The position numbers and the translations under genes are program-made. The notes under the pieces were generated by a model. That model made no database searches. It was not told the origin of the DNA and was given only the letters and a program-made list of their open reading frames with translations. From Pseudomonas putida (GTDB lineage: Bacteria; Pseudomonadota; Gammaproteobacteria; Pseudomonadales; Pseudomonadaceae): a stretch of 64,000 nt of DNA. Of the stretch, positions 54,915 to 62,881 are shown one piece after another (position 1 is the first letter of the stretch; every line of letters begins with the position of its first letter). The DNA is taken from NCBI RefSeq assembly GCF_003228315.1, contig NZ_CP029693.1:6048501-6112500 (forward strand), given 5' to 3'.

Positions 54915-54969
54915 CCTGGTGTCAGATATCGAATGAATGATCCAGGGATCTTCCCGCAGGATTGAATGA

Positions 54970-55005
54970 AAAAGGCCCCGCCAATTCACATTGGCGGGGC
55001 CTTTT
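54970..55005 (-). terminator. Intrinsic terminator of the ccoNOQP-1 operon
   Basis: Stem AAAAGGCCCCGCCAA with TTGGCGGGGCCTTTT (15 bp) and a 6-nt loop, 21 bp after the ccoP1 stop. Both strands have T runs. Confidence 0.93.
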
Positions 55006-55026
55006 CTATTGCATCAAGCGTTTGCC

Positions 55027-56010
55027 TTACTGGGCATTTTCCGCCGCAGCCTTCTCACCGTGAGACAGGCTGTAGACGTAAGCGGCCAGCAGGTGAACCT
55101 TGTCGTTGCCCTGCATTTGCTCTTGCGCAGGCATCTGGCCCTGACGGCCGTAACGGATGGTCTGCTGCAGTTGAGCGAAGCTCGAACCGTAGATGAACGC
55201 AGCCGGGTGGGTCAGGTTAGGTGCGCCCATGGCCGGGGTGCCTTTGCCTTCCGGACCGTGGCAAGCCACGCAGTTGGCAGCAAACAACTTCTGGCCGTTG
55301 GCCGGGTCGGCCTTGGTGCCTTCCGGCAGCTTGCGGCCATCGAGGTTGGTCAGTACGAACGCGGCAACGTCCGCAACGCCTTGCTCGCCGATCACTTCAG
55401 CCCACGCCGGCATGACCGCGTGACGGCCACCCATGATGGTGGTCTTGATGGTTTCCGGCTCGCCACCCCAGCGCCAGTCGGCGTCGGTCAGGTTAGGGAA
55501 GCCGTAGGCGCCCTTGGCGTCGGAACCGTGGCAAACCGAGCAGTTGGAGGCGAACAGGCGGCCACCCATCTTCAGGGCTTGCGGGTCCTTGGCCACTTCC
55601 TCGATCGGCATGGCAGCGAACTTGGCGAAGATCGGACCGAACTTGGCGTCCGAGCGGGCCATTTCCTTTTCCCACTCGTGAACGCCGGTCCAGCCGGTCT
55701 GGCCGTTGGCGAACGCGGTCTGCTTTTCGTTATCCAGGTAGTTGTAGCCTGGCAGCAGGCCTTTCCAGTTACCCAGGCCCGGGTACAGCACCAGGTAGCC
55801 CAAGGCAAAAACGATGGTGCCCACGAACAGCATGAACCACCATTTCGGCAGCGGGTTGTCGTACTCCTCGATCCCGTCGAAAGAGTGTCCGACGGTCTCT
55901 TCGGTCGCCTCGCTGCGCTGGCCCTTGCGGGTCGACAACAGCAGCCAGGTCAGGCAAAAGATCGTACCGAGACTGAGGACTGTGACGTACAGACTCCAGA
56001 ATGTAGTCAT
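55027..56010 (-). CDS. ccoP: cbb3 oxidase di-haem cytochrome c subunit CcoP, copy 1
   Basis: 327 residues. Two membrane segments near the N-terminus (about 5-25 and 55-80) anchor it, and two c-type haem motifs are present: CSVCH in ASNCSVCHGSDAKGAYGFPN and CVACH in ANCVACHGPEGKGTPAMGAPN. It passes electrons from cytochrome c to CcoO and CcoN. Its start overlaps ccoQ by 4 bp (ATGA). It ends at a strong terminator. The whole operon is the one nearer ccoGHIS. Confidence 0.96.
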   Translation of the reverse strand: MTTFWSLYVTVLSLGTIFCLTWLLLSTRKGQRSEATEETVGHSFDGIEEYDNPLPKWWFMLFVGTIVFALGYLVLYPGLGNWKGLLPGYNYLDNEKQTAFANGQTGWTGVHEWEKEMARSDAKFGPIFAKFAAMPIEEVAKDPQALKMGGRLFASNCSVCHGSDAKGAYGFPNLTDADWRWGGEPETIKTTIMGGRHAVMPAWAEVIGEQGVADVAAFVLTNLDGRKLPEGTKADPANGQKLFAANCVACHGPEGKGTPAMGAPNLTHPAAFIYGSSFAQLQQTIRYGRQGQMPAQEQMQGNDKVHLLAAYVYSLSHGEKAAAENAQ

Positions 56011-56192
56011 TCTTTGTTACTCCTAGAAGCTTGCTCGACGTGCTTGATGGCTTCGGGATCATCCGCGAAAGGCAGCAAGGTGGCGTCTTCAAACTCCGAC
56101 TTGCGCTTGGGGCTGAACACCCACAGGGCCAGACCTACGAAGGCCACCATCACGACGACGGTGCCCAGGCCACGAATCATCCCGATATCCAT
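56007..56192 (-). CDS. ccoQ: cbb3 oxidase subunit CcoQ, copy 1
   Basis: 61 residues. The single membrane helix MIRGLGTVVVMVAFVGLALWVF is followed by FSPKRKSEFEDATLLPFADD, the CcoQ pattern. It stabilises the complex. It lies 5 bp after ccoO and overlaps ccoP by 4 bp. Confidence 0.95.
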   Translation of the reverse strand: MDIGMIRGLGTVVVMVAFVGLALWVFSPKRKSEFEDATLLPFADDPEAIKHVEQASRSNKE

Positions 56193-56197
56193 TTAGA

Positions 56198-56806
56198 TCA
56201 CCGTTTGCTTTTGATGATGGTGCCCAGGCCTTGCAGATAGGCCACCAGCGCGTCCATTTCGGTTTTGCCCTTCACGGCATCCTTGGCACCGGCGATGTCT
56301 TCGTCGGTGTAAGGGACGCCGAGCGCGCGCAAGACTTCCATTTTCTTGGCGGTGTCTTTGCCGTCGAGCTTGTTTTCCACGAGGAACGGGTAGGCCGGCA
56401 TTTTCGACTCAGGCACCACGTTGCGCGGGTTGTACAAGTGCGCACGCTGCCAGTCATCGGAGTAACGACCGCCGACGCGGGCCAGGTCCGGACCGGTACG
56501 TTTGGAACCCCACAGGAACGGGTGATCCCAGACGCTTTCACCGGCGACCGAGTAGTGGCCGTAACGTTCGGTTTCAGCACGGAACGGGCGGATCATCTGC
56601 GAGTGGCAGCTGACACAGCCGTTGGCGATGTAGATGTCGCGGCCTTCCAGTTCAAGGGCCGAGCGAGGCTTCATGCCTTCGACCGGCTTGTTGGTCACGT
56701 CCTGGAAAAACAGCGGAACGATCTGGGTCAGGCCGCCAACGCTGACGGCGATAACCATGAAGAAGGCCAGCAGGCCAATGTTCTTCTCGACTGCTTCATG
56801 CTTCAT
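56198..56806 (-). CDS. ccoO: cbb3 oxidase mono-haem cytochrome c subunit CcoO, copy 1
   Basis: 202 residues. The N-terminal membrane helix (NIGLLAFFMVIAVSVGGLTQIVPLFF) is followed by the haem motif CVSCH in YIANGCVSCHSQMIRPFRAE and the axial methionine in VVPESKMPAYPFL. It shuttles electrons between CcoP and CcoN. Its ATG overlaps the ccoN stop by one base. Confidence 0.96.
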   Translation of the reverse strand: MKHEAVEKNIGLLAFFMVIAVSVGGLTQIVPLFFQDVTNKPVEGMKPRSALELEGRDIYIANGCVSCHSQMIRPFRAETERYGHYSVAGESVWDHPFLWGSKRTGPDLARVGGRYSDDWQRAHLYNPRNVVPESKMPAYPFLVENKLDGKDTAKKMEVLRALGVPYTDEDIAGAKDAVKGKTEMDALVAYLQGLGTIIKSKR

Positions 56807-58248
56807 CAGTGAGCTCCAACTACAGCGATCTGTTCGGCGGCTTCAGCTTCTGCCGGGTTCGAGGCACGGACGGTACGCCATACGTTGTAGGCCATGAGCA
56901 GCATGCCGGTGGCGAAGAACGCGCCGCCCAGTGCACGCACGATGAAGCCCGGGTGGCTGGCCTGCAGCGCTTCGACGAACGAGTAGGTGAGGGTGCCGTC
57001 ATCGTTGATTGCACGCCACATCAGGCCCTGGGTGATGCCGTTTACCCACATCGAGGCGATGTACAGAACGGTACCGATGGTTGCGAGCCAGAAGTGTGCG
57101 TTGATCAGGCCGACGCTGTGCATCTGCGCGCGACCGAACAGTTTTGGAATCATGTGGTAGACCGCGCCGATCGAAATCATCGCTACCCAGCCCAGGGCGC
57201 CGGCGTGTACGTGGCCGATGGTCCAGTCGGTGTAGTGCGACAGCGAGTTCACGGTCTTGATCGCCATCATCGGACCTTCGAAGGTCGACATGCCGTAGAA
57301 GGCCAGGGAGACGACCAAAAAGCGCAGGATCGGGTCGGTGCGCAGCTTATGCCAGGCGCCCGACAGGGTCATCATGCCGTTGATCATGCCGCCCCAGCTT
57401 GGCGCCAGCAGGATGATCGACATGGCCATGCCCAGGGACTGCGCCCAGTCCGGCAGTGCGGTGTAGTGCAGGTGGTGAGGACCGGCCCAGATGTAGAGGG
57501 TGATCAGTGCCCAGAAGTGCACGATCGACAGCCGATAGGAGTAGATCGGACGCTCGGCCTGTTTCGGCACGAAGTAGTACATCATCCCCAGGAAGCCGGT
57601 GGTCAGGAAGAAACCCACGGCGTTGTGGCCGTACCACCACTGGATCATCGCGTCGGTCGCGCCCGAGTAGGCGGAGTAGGACTTGAACAGGCTGACCGGC
57701 AGCGACATGTGGTTGACGATGTGCAGCATCGCGGTCACGACGATGAAGGCACCGTAGAACCAGTTGCCCACATAGATGTGCTTGGTCTTGCGCTTGGTGA
57801 TGGTGCCGAAGAACACCAGACCGTAGGTGACCCAGACAATGGCCAGCAGAATAGCCAGCGGCCATTCCAGCTCAGCGTATTCCTTGGTGGTGGTGTAACC
57901 CAGCGGCAAGGTAACGATGGCGCCGACGATCACCGCTTGCCAACCCCAGAAGGTGAAGGCCGCGAGGCTGTCGGAAATCAGTCGCGTTTGGCAGGTTCGC
58001 TGCACGACGTAGTAGGAAGTGGCAAACAGTGCACAACCACCGAAGGCGAAAATCACCAGGTTTGTGTGCAACGGGCGCAGGCGTCCAAAGCTCGTCCAAG
58101 GCAGACCGAAGTTCAATTCCGGCCAGACCAGTTGAGAGGCGATGAAGACACCGAGCCCCATGCCAAGGATCCCCCAGACCACCGTCATGATGGCGAACTG
58201 GCGGACTACCTTATAGTTATAAGCAGTCGGACTGATTGCTGTGCTCAT
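56806..58248 (-). CDS. ccoN: cbb3 oxidase catalytic subunit CcoN, copy 1
   Basis: Haem-copper oxidase catalytic subunit, 480 residues, about 12-14 membrane helices. It reduces oxygen at a haem b3-CuB centre with high affinity. The pattern TAYNYKVVRQFAIMTVVWGILGMGLGV, WWYGHNAVGFFLTTGFLG (CuB histidine), HFWALITLYIWAGPHHLHY and MSTFEGPMMAIKTVNSLSHYTDWTIGHVHAGALGWV are hallmarks. ATG 58248 starts the conserved N-terminus. A weak ANR-like box at 58334 lies upstream. It closely resembles the second copy at 60500. Confidence 0.96.
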   Translation of the reverse strand: MSTAISPTAYNYKVVRQFAIMTVVWGILGMGLGVFIASQLVWPELNFGLPWTSFGRLRPLHTNLVIFAFGGCALFATSYYVVQRTCQTRLISDSLAAFTFWGWQAVIVGAIVTLPLGYTTTKEYAELEWPLAILLAIVWVTYGLVFFGTITKRKTKHIYVGNWFYGAFIVVTAMLHIVNHMSLPVSLFKSYSAYSGATDAMIQWWYGHNAVGFFLTTGFLGMMYYFVPKQAERPIYSYRLSIVHFWALITLYIWAGPHHLHYTALPDWAQSLGMAMSIILLAPSWGGMINGMMTLSGAWHKLRTDPILRFLVVSLAFYGMSTFEGPMMAIKTVNSLSHYTDWTIGHVHAGALGWVAMISIGAVYHMIPKLFGRAQMHSVGLINAHFWLATIGTVLYIASMWVNGITQGLMWRAINDDGTLTYSFVEALQASHPGFIVRALGGAFFATGMLLMAYNVWRTVRASNPAEAEAAEQIAVVGAH

Positions 58249-58688
58249 TCTAAGGTTCCACGGTTTGGGTGTTTTATTAGGATTAAAAATCGGCCGCAAG
58301 TATGTAGAAAGCGTAGGGTCATTGCAACGCGCCATGACCTGGGTCAATGCGTTCAAATGCTGATTCTGCGGCCTTTCCATGCACCGCGTAGGGACAAAAT
58401 TGCCCACCGGCAAAACGTCCCGGAAGACTGATCAGGCGAGGGGGTCAGGTCGGATGTAACGAGGTGTGTTCAAAAGCAACGATTGGGTGACCGAAGGCAA
58501 TTGGCGCGACAGCCGGTATCTACCAGCCTTTGCGGCCTGTCATCGGGCAGATTCGTCGAACACGTCCTTCAGGGTCGACCTGGAACCGGCACCGGCCAGT
58601 CCGCTTCGGGGAAAGCGTAGACCCGAATCCGAGGATTCGAAAGGCAGACTATTCGAGGTGCGACAATGAGTCGCAAAGGAGAAGGGAA
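58249..58688. other. Region between the two cco operons
   Basis: About 440 bp. It carries the ccoN1 promoter side with the ANR-like box at 58334. The rest (58414-58688) has no convincing gene, though an unannotated small RNA cannot be excluded. Confidence 0.4.
58334..58347 (-). promoter_or_regulatory. Weak ANR-like box TTGAC-CCAG-GTCAT upstream of ccoN1
   Basis: Three changes from the TTGAT-N4-ATCAA consensus. It is centred 92 bp before the ccoN start. Poorer match than the box of the second operon, in line with weaker oxygen control of the first. Confidence 0.45.
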
Positions 58689-58714
58689 CTGCCGCATTCG
58701 GGAGAATGCGGCAG
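58689..58714 (-). terminator. Hairpin after ccoP of the second operon
   Basis: Perfect 11-bp stem CTGCCGCATTC with GAATGCGGCAG and a 4-nt loop, 15 bp past the stop. Only a short pyrimidine tract follows, so it may also protect the RNA end. Confidence 0.7.
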
Positions 58715-58729
58715 TAGAGCGGTCAGCGA

Positions 58730-59683
58730 TTACTGGCTTTTACCTTCGGCTTGCAAGCGTTCGGTATTCAATCCGTGGGACAGGCTGTACACATACGCGG
58801 CCAGCAGTTGCACCTTATCGTTACCCAACAGTTCACTTTGTGCCGGCATGTGCCCCTGGCGACCATGGCGAATGGTCTGTTGCAGTTGCGCCAGGCTTGA
58901 GCCGTAGATGAACGCCGCCGGGTGCGTCAGGTTCGGCGCGCCCATGGCTTCGGTGCCCTGACCGGTTGCCCCGTGACAGGCGGTGCAGGTGGTGTTGAAT
59001 ACCTGCTGCCCGGCTTGCAGGTCGGCGGTGTCATCCGCCGGCAGCGGCAGGCCTGCCAGCCCATGACGCACATAAGCGGCGACGTTTTTCACGCCGGCCT
59101 CGCCGAGGATTTCACCCCAGGCCGGCATCGCCGCCATACGTCCCCCCATGATGGTGGTCTTGATGGTTTGTGCGTCGCCACCCCAGCGCCAGTCGTTGTC
59201 AGTCAGGTTGGGGAAACCGAACGCGCCCTTGGCATCCGAGCCGTGGCACACCGAGCAGTTGGAGGCAAACAGACGGCCACCCATTTTCAGCGCTTGCGGG
59301 TCCTTCGCCACTTCTTCCAGCGGCATCGCGGCGAATTTGGCGAAGATCGGCCCGAACTTCGCGTCGGCCTTGTCCATTTCCTTTTCCCACTCGTGCACGC
59401 CAGTCCAGCCGTTGTCGTAGCCGGGCAGGACGCCTTTCCAGTTGCCCAGGCCCGGATAGAGGATCAGGTAGCCGACGGCGAACACCAGGGTGCCGGCGAA
59501 CAGCATGAACCACCACTGCGGCAGCGGGTTGTCGTATTCCTCGATGCCGTCAAAGCTGTGCCCCATGGTCTGGTCGACGCTGCCCTTGGTTTCGCCCCGG
59601 CGGGTGCCGATCAGCAGCCAGGTCAGGCCGATCAGGCTGCCGATGGTCAGTACGCAGATCCACGTACTCCAGAAGGTGGTCAT
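58730..59683 (-). CDS. ccoP: cbb3 oxidase di-haem subunit CcoP, copy 2
   Basis: 317 residues. Two c-type haem motifs, CSVCH in ASNCSVCHGSDAKGAFGFPN and CTACH in TTCTACHGATGQGTEAMGAPN, follow two N-terminal membrane helices. It differs from copy 1 mostly in the linker (VLPGYDNGWTGVHEWEKE) and the C-terminal tail. Overlaps ccoQ by 4 bp. Same job as copy 1, but in the second, more strongly ANR-boxed operon. Confidence 0.96.
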   Translation of the reverse strand: MTTFWSTWICVLTIGSLIGLTWLLIGTRRGETKGSVDQTMGHSFDGIEEYDNPLPQWWFMLFAGTLVFAVGYLILYPGLGNWKGVLPGYDNGWTGVHEWEKEMDKADAKFGPIFAKFAAMPLEEVAKDPQALKMGGRLFASNCSVCHGSDAKGAFGFPNLTDNDWRWGGDAQTIKTTIMGGRMAAMPAWGEILGEAGVKNVAAYVRHGLAGLPLPADDTADLQAGQQVFNTTCTACHGATGQGTEAMGAPNLTHPAAFIYGSSLAQLQQTIRHGRQGHMPAQSELLGNDKVQLLAAYVYSLSHGLNTERLQAEGKSQ

Positions 59684-59877
59684 GGCCGGGTACTCCTTGT
59701 GGCAGGTTCTTGGCTGTTATCGGGTTGTGGTTCGTCGGCGAACGGCAACAGGCGCGCTTCGGCGAATTCCGGACTGCGCTTGGCGTTGAACACCCACAGG
59801 GTCAGGCCGACGAAGGCGACGAACACCACGACCGTGCCCAGGCCGCGGATCATTCCAGTGCTAAGTTCAATGACCAT
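59680..59877 (-). CDS. ccoQ: cbb3 oxidase subunit CcoQ, copy 2
   Basis: 65 residues. MIRGLGTVVVFVAFVGLTLWVFNAKR is the single membrane helix, close to copy 1. The tail FAEARLLPFADEPQ also matches. It is 3 bp after ccoO. Confidence 0.95.
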   Translation of the reverse strand: MVIELSTGMIRGLGTVVVFVAFVGLTLWVFNAKRSPEFAEARLLPFADEPQPDNSQEPATRSTRP

Positions 59878-59880
59878 GCT

Positions 59881-60489
59881 TCACCTCTTGCTCTTGATGG
59901 CAGTGCCAAGCACTTGCAGGTAGGCGACCAGCGCGTCCATTTCGGTTTTGCCCTTGACCGACTCTTTTGCACCAGCGATGTCGTCGTCGGTGTAAGGCAC
60001 GCCCAGGGTGCGCATGGCGCGCAGCTTGGTCTCGGTGTGACTGGTATCGAGTTGATTGGCCACCAGCCACGGGTAGGCGGGCATCTTCGATTCCGGCACT
60101 ACGTTGCGCGGGTTGTACAAATGCGCGCGGTGCCAGTCATCCGAGTAGCGTGCGCCGACCCGTGCCAGGTCCGGCCCGGTCCGTTTCGAACCCCACAGGA
60201 ACGGGTGATCCCAGACGCTTTCACCGGCCACCGAGTAGTGGCCGTAGCGTTCGGTCTCCGCACGAAAAGGACGAATCATCTGCGAGTGGCAGCCGACGCA
60301 GCCTTCGCGGATATAGATGTCGCGACCTTCCAGTTGCAGCGCGGTGTAGGGCTTCATGCCTTCAACCGGTTTATTGGTCACGTCCTGAAAGAACAGCGGG
60401 ACGATCTGGGTCAGGCCGCCGATGCTCACGGCCAGCACCATCAGAATCAGGAGCAGGCCGACGTTTTTCTCGATTGTTTCGTGTTTCAT
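59881..60489 (-). CDS. ccoO: cbb3 oxidase mono-haem subunit CcoO, copy 2
   Basis: 202 residues, same layout as copy 1 with haem motif CVGCH in YIREGCVGCHSQMIRPFRAE and the axial methionine in VVPESKMPAYPWL. It follows ccoN by 10 bp and precedes ccoQ by 3 bp. Conservation with copy 1 is highest around the haem site. Confidence 0.96.
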   Translation of the reverse strand: MKHETIEKNVGLLLILMVLAVSIGGLTQIVPLFFQDVTNKPVEGMKPYTALQLEGRDIYIREGCVGCHSQMIRPFRAETERYGHYSVAGESVWDHPFLWGSKRTGPDLARVGARYSDDWHRAHLYNPRNVVPESKMPAYPWLVANQLDTSHTETKLRAMRTLGVPYTDDDIAGAKESVKGKTEMDALVAYLQVLGTAIKSKR

Positions 60490-60499
60490 GGCGGACTCC

Positions 60500-61924
60500 T
60501 CAAGCCATCTGCGCGGCAGCGGCGACGTCGGCAGGCTGTGAGGCCCGCACGGTGCGCCAGGTGTTGTAGGCCATCAGCAACATGCCGCTGAGGAACACTG
60601 CCCCGCCGATCAGTCGCACGATGAAGCCGGGGTGGCTGGCCACCAGGGTTTCGACGAAGGAGTAGGTCAGCGTGCCGTCCTCGTTCACCGCACGCCACAT
60701 CAGGCCCTGGGCGATGCCGTTGACCCACATCGAGGCGATGTAGAGCACGGTGCCGATGGTCGCCAGCCAGAAGTGCGCGTTGATCAGGCCGATGCTGTGC
60801 ATCTGCTCGCGGCCGAAGACTTTCGGGATCATGTGGTACAGCGCGCCGATGGAAATCATCGCCACCCAGCCCAAGGCGCCTGCGTGCACGTGGCCGATGG
60901 TCCAGTCGGTGTAGTGGGAGAGGGCGTTCACGGTCTTGATCGCCATCATCGGCCCTTCGAAGGTCGACATGCCGTAGAACGCCAGCGACACCACGAGGAA
61001 GCGCAGGATCGGGTCGCTGCGCAACTTATGCCACGCGCCCGAGAGGGTCATCATGCCGTTGATCATGCCGCCCCAGCTCGGCGCCAGCAGGATCAGCGAC
61101 ATCACCATGCCCAGCGATTGCGCCCAGTCCGGCAGCGCGGTGTAGTGCAGGTGGTGGGGGCCGGCCCAGATGTACAGGGTGATCAGCGCCCAGAAGTGCA
61201 CGATCGACAGGCGATAGGAATACACCGGGCGTTCGGCTTGCTTGGGCACGAAGTAATACATCATCCCCAGGAAGCCGGCGGTGAGGAAAAAGCCCACGGC
61301 GTTGTGGCCGTACCACCACTGCACCATCGCATCGGTAGCGCCGGAATACAGCGAGTAGGACTTGGTGAAGCTCACCGGCAACTCAAGGTTGTTGACGATG
61401 TGCAGGATCGCGACGGTGATGATGAATGCACCGAAGAACCAGTTGCCCACGTAAATATGCTTGGTCTTGCGCTGCATGATCGTGCCGAAGAACACGATGG
61501 CGTAGGCGACCCAGACGATGGTGATCAGGATGTCGATCGGCCATTCCAGCTCGGCGTATTCCTTGGAACTGGTGTAGCCCAGCGGCAGGCTGATGGCCGC
61601 CAGCAGGATCACCAGTTGCCAGCCCCAGAAGCAGAACGCGGCGATTTTCGGCGCGAACAGCTGTGTCTGGCAGGTGCGTTGCACGGAGTAGAACGAACTG
61701 GCAAACAGCGCGCAGCCGCCGAAGGCGAAGATCACGGCGTTGGTGTGCAGCGGGCGCAAGCGGCCGAAACTGGTCCACGGCAAGTTGAAGTTGAGTTCGG
61801 GCCAGACCAACTGGGCGGCGAGAAAAACCCCGAGCCCCATGCCGACGATGCCCCACACCACCGTCATAATGGCGAATTGGCGGACCACCTTATAGTTGTA
61901 GGCGGTACTGATAGAAGTGTTCAT
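60500..61924 (-). CDS. ccoN: cbb3 oxidase catalytic subunit CcoN, copy 2
   Basis: 474 residues from ATG 61924, which opens MNTSISTAYNYKVVRQFAIM. The hallmarks of copy 1 recur: WWYGHNAVGFFLTAGFLG, HFWALITLYIWAGPHHLHY and MSTFEGPMMAIKTVNALSHYTDWTIGHVHAG. It lies in the operon farther from ccoGHIS, which in Pseudomonas is the oxygen-limited, Anr-induced one. A good ANR box lies 110 bp upstream, inside the 5' part of the divergent hydrolase gene. Confidence 0.96.
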   Translation of the reverse strand: MNTSISTAYNYKVVRQFAIMTVVWGIVGMGLGVFLAAQLVWPELNFNLPWTSFGRLRPLHTNAVIFAFGGCALFASSFYSVQRTCQTQLFAPKIAAFCFWGWQLVILLAAISLPLGYTSSKEYAELEWPIDILITIVWVAYAIVFFGTIMQRKTKHIYVGNWFFGAFIITVAILHIVNNLELPVSFTKSYSLYSGATDAMVQWWYGHNAVGFFLTAGFLGMMYYFVPKQAERPVYSYRLSIVHFWALITLYIWAGPHHLHYTALPDWAQSLGMVMSLILLAPSWGGMINGMMTLSGAWHKLRSDPILRFLVVSLAFYGMSTFEGPMMAIKTVNALSHYTDWTIGHVHAGALGWVAMISIGALYHMIPKVFGREQMHSIGLINAHFWLATIGTVLYIASMWVNGIAQGLMWRAVNEDGTLTYSFVETLVASHPGFIVRLIGGAVFLSGMLLMAYNTWRTVRASQPADVAAAAQMA

Positions 61925-62008
61925 GGTTCCCCATCCACGGTTCAGCCGAAGCGCGCCAATGGCACGACCTTCGCCTGGAGTTATAGGCAGACTAAATGCG
62001 AGGCAAGC

Positions 62009-62686
62009 ATGGACAAACGGCACAAGGCCGGTATTGACGGGGATCAATGGGCGCAGTGCGTGCAGGATCATGGATGGCTGTGGAATGCCGCTGAAGGCAA
62101 GGACTCGTCGACCCTGATCCTCGCCCATGGCGCCGGAGCGCCGATGGACAGCGACTGGATGAACGACATGGCCTCACGTCTCGCGGCGCTGGGCGTCAAC
62201 GTACTGCGCTTCGAGTTTCCGTACATGGCGCAACGGCGTGTCGACGGCGGCAAGCGTCCGCCCAATCCCGCGCCGAAACTGCTGGAATGCTGGCGCGAGG
62301 TGTATGCCGAGGTGCGACGGCATGTCGCCGGGCCGTTGGCCATCGGCGGCAAATCCATGGGCGGGCGGATGGCCAGTCTGCTTGCCGATGAGTTGGGTGC
62401 GGACGCGCTGGTGTGCCTGGGATATCCGTTTTATGCAGTGGGCAAGCCGGAGAAACCCCGGGTCGAGCATTTGGCCGGATTGAAGACGCGGACTTTGATT
62501 GTGCAGGGTGAGCGGGATGCGCTGGGCAATCGTGAGGCGGTCGAGGGATACGACCTGTCAGCGAGTATCGAGGTGTTTTGGCTGGTGGCGGGGGATCATG
62601 ATTTGAAGCCGTTGAAGGTTTCGGGGTTTAGTCATGAGCAGCATCTGGCGGCTGCGGCGCAGAAGGTAGCTGCATTTCTTCAGTGA
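62009..62686 (+). CDS. Alpha/beta hydrolase (KANL3/Tex30-like family)
   Basis: 225 residues. LILAHGAGAPMDSDWMNDMA provides the oxyanion region, PLAIGGKSMGGRMASLLADE has the nucleophile serine in GKSMGG, and DLKPLKVSG near the C-terminal GFSHEQHL may hold acid and histidine residues. The start ATG 62009 lacks a strong ribosome site; GTG 62060 is an alternative. The ANR box of ccoN2 (62034-62047) lies within its first codons if ATG 62009 is right. It reads away from the cco operon. Substrate unknown. Confidence 0.85.
   Translation: MDKRHKAGIDGDQWAQCVQDHGWLWNAAEGKDSSTLILAHGAGAPMDSDWMNDMASRLAALGVNVLRFEFPYMAQRRVDGGKRPPNPAPKLLECWREVYAEVRRHVAGPLAIGGKSMGGRMASLLADELGADALVCLGYPFYAVGKPEKPRVEHLAGLKTRTLIVQGERDALGNREAVEGYDLSASIEVFWLVAGDHDLKPLKVSGFSHEQHLAAAAQKVAAFLQ
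62034..62047 (-). promoter_or_regulatory. ANR box TTGAT-CCCC-GTCAA upstream of ccoN2
   Basis: One change from the TTGAT-N4-ATCAA consensus, centred 117 bp before the ccoN start. It overlaps the first codons of the divergent hydrolase gene. Confidence 0.75.
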
Positions 62687-62708
62687 GATGTGTGGTTTGG
62701 GTGAGGGC

Positions 62709-62799
62709 GCCATCGCGGGCAAGCCTTGCTCCTACAGGTCAGGCGCGGTTCATGCGAGCACCGATCACCTGTAGGAGCAAGGCTTGCCCGCGATGAGGC
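62709..62799. repeat. REP pair, GCGGGCAAGCCTTGCTCC variant
   Basis: CATCGCGGGCAAGCCTTGCTCCTACAGG and its complement flank about 35 bp. A further REP subtype, placed between the convergent hydrolase and aer genes. Confidence 0.88.
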
Positions 62800-62831
62800 C
62801 CTGATAGTTGACATCACATTCAAACTGACAA

Positions 62832-62869
62832 TAAAAAACCCGGAGGCTTCCACCATCCGGGTTTTTTAT
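62832..62869. terminator. Terminator between hydrolase and aer
   Basis: AAAAAACCCGGA pairs with TCCGGGTTTTTT around an 11-13 nt loop; T runs on both strands. It serves the aer gene and perhaps the convergent hydrolase. Confidence 0.92.
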
Positions 62870-62881
62870 CCACAGCATCAA

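Noticed and set aside
55027..61924. Second ccoNOQP set as an assembly duplication
   Set aside because: The copies differ throughout in codons and residues and in their intergenic regions. Two cbb3 operons are normal in Pseudomonas.
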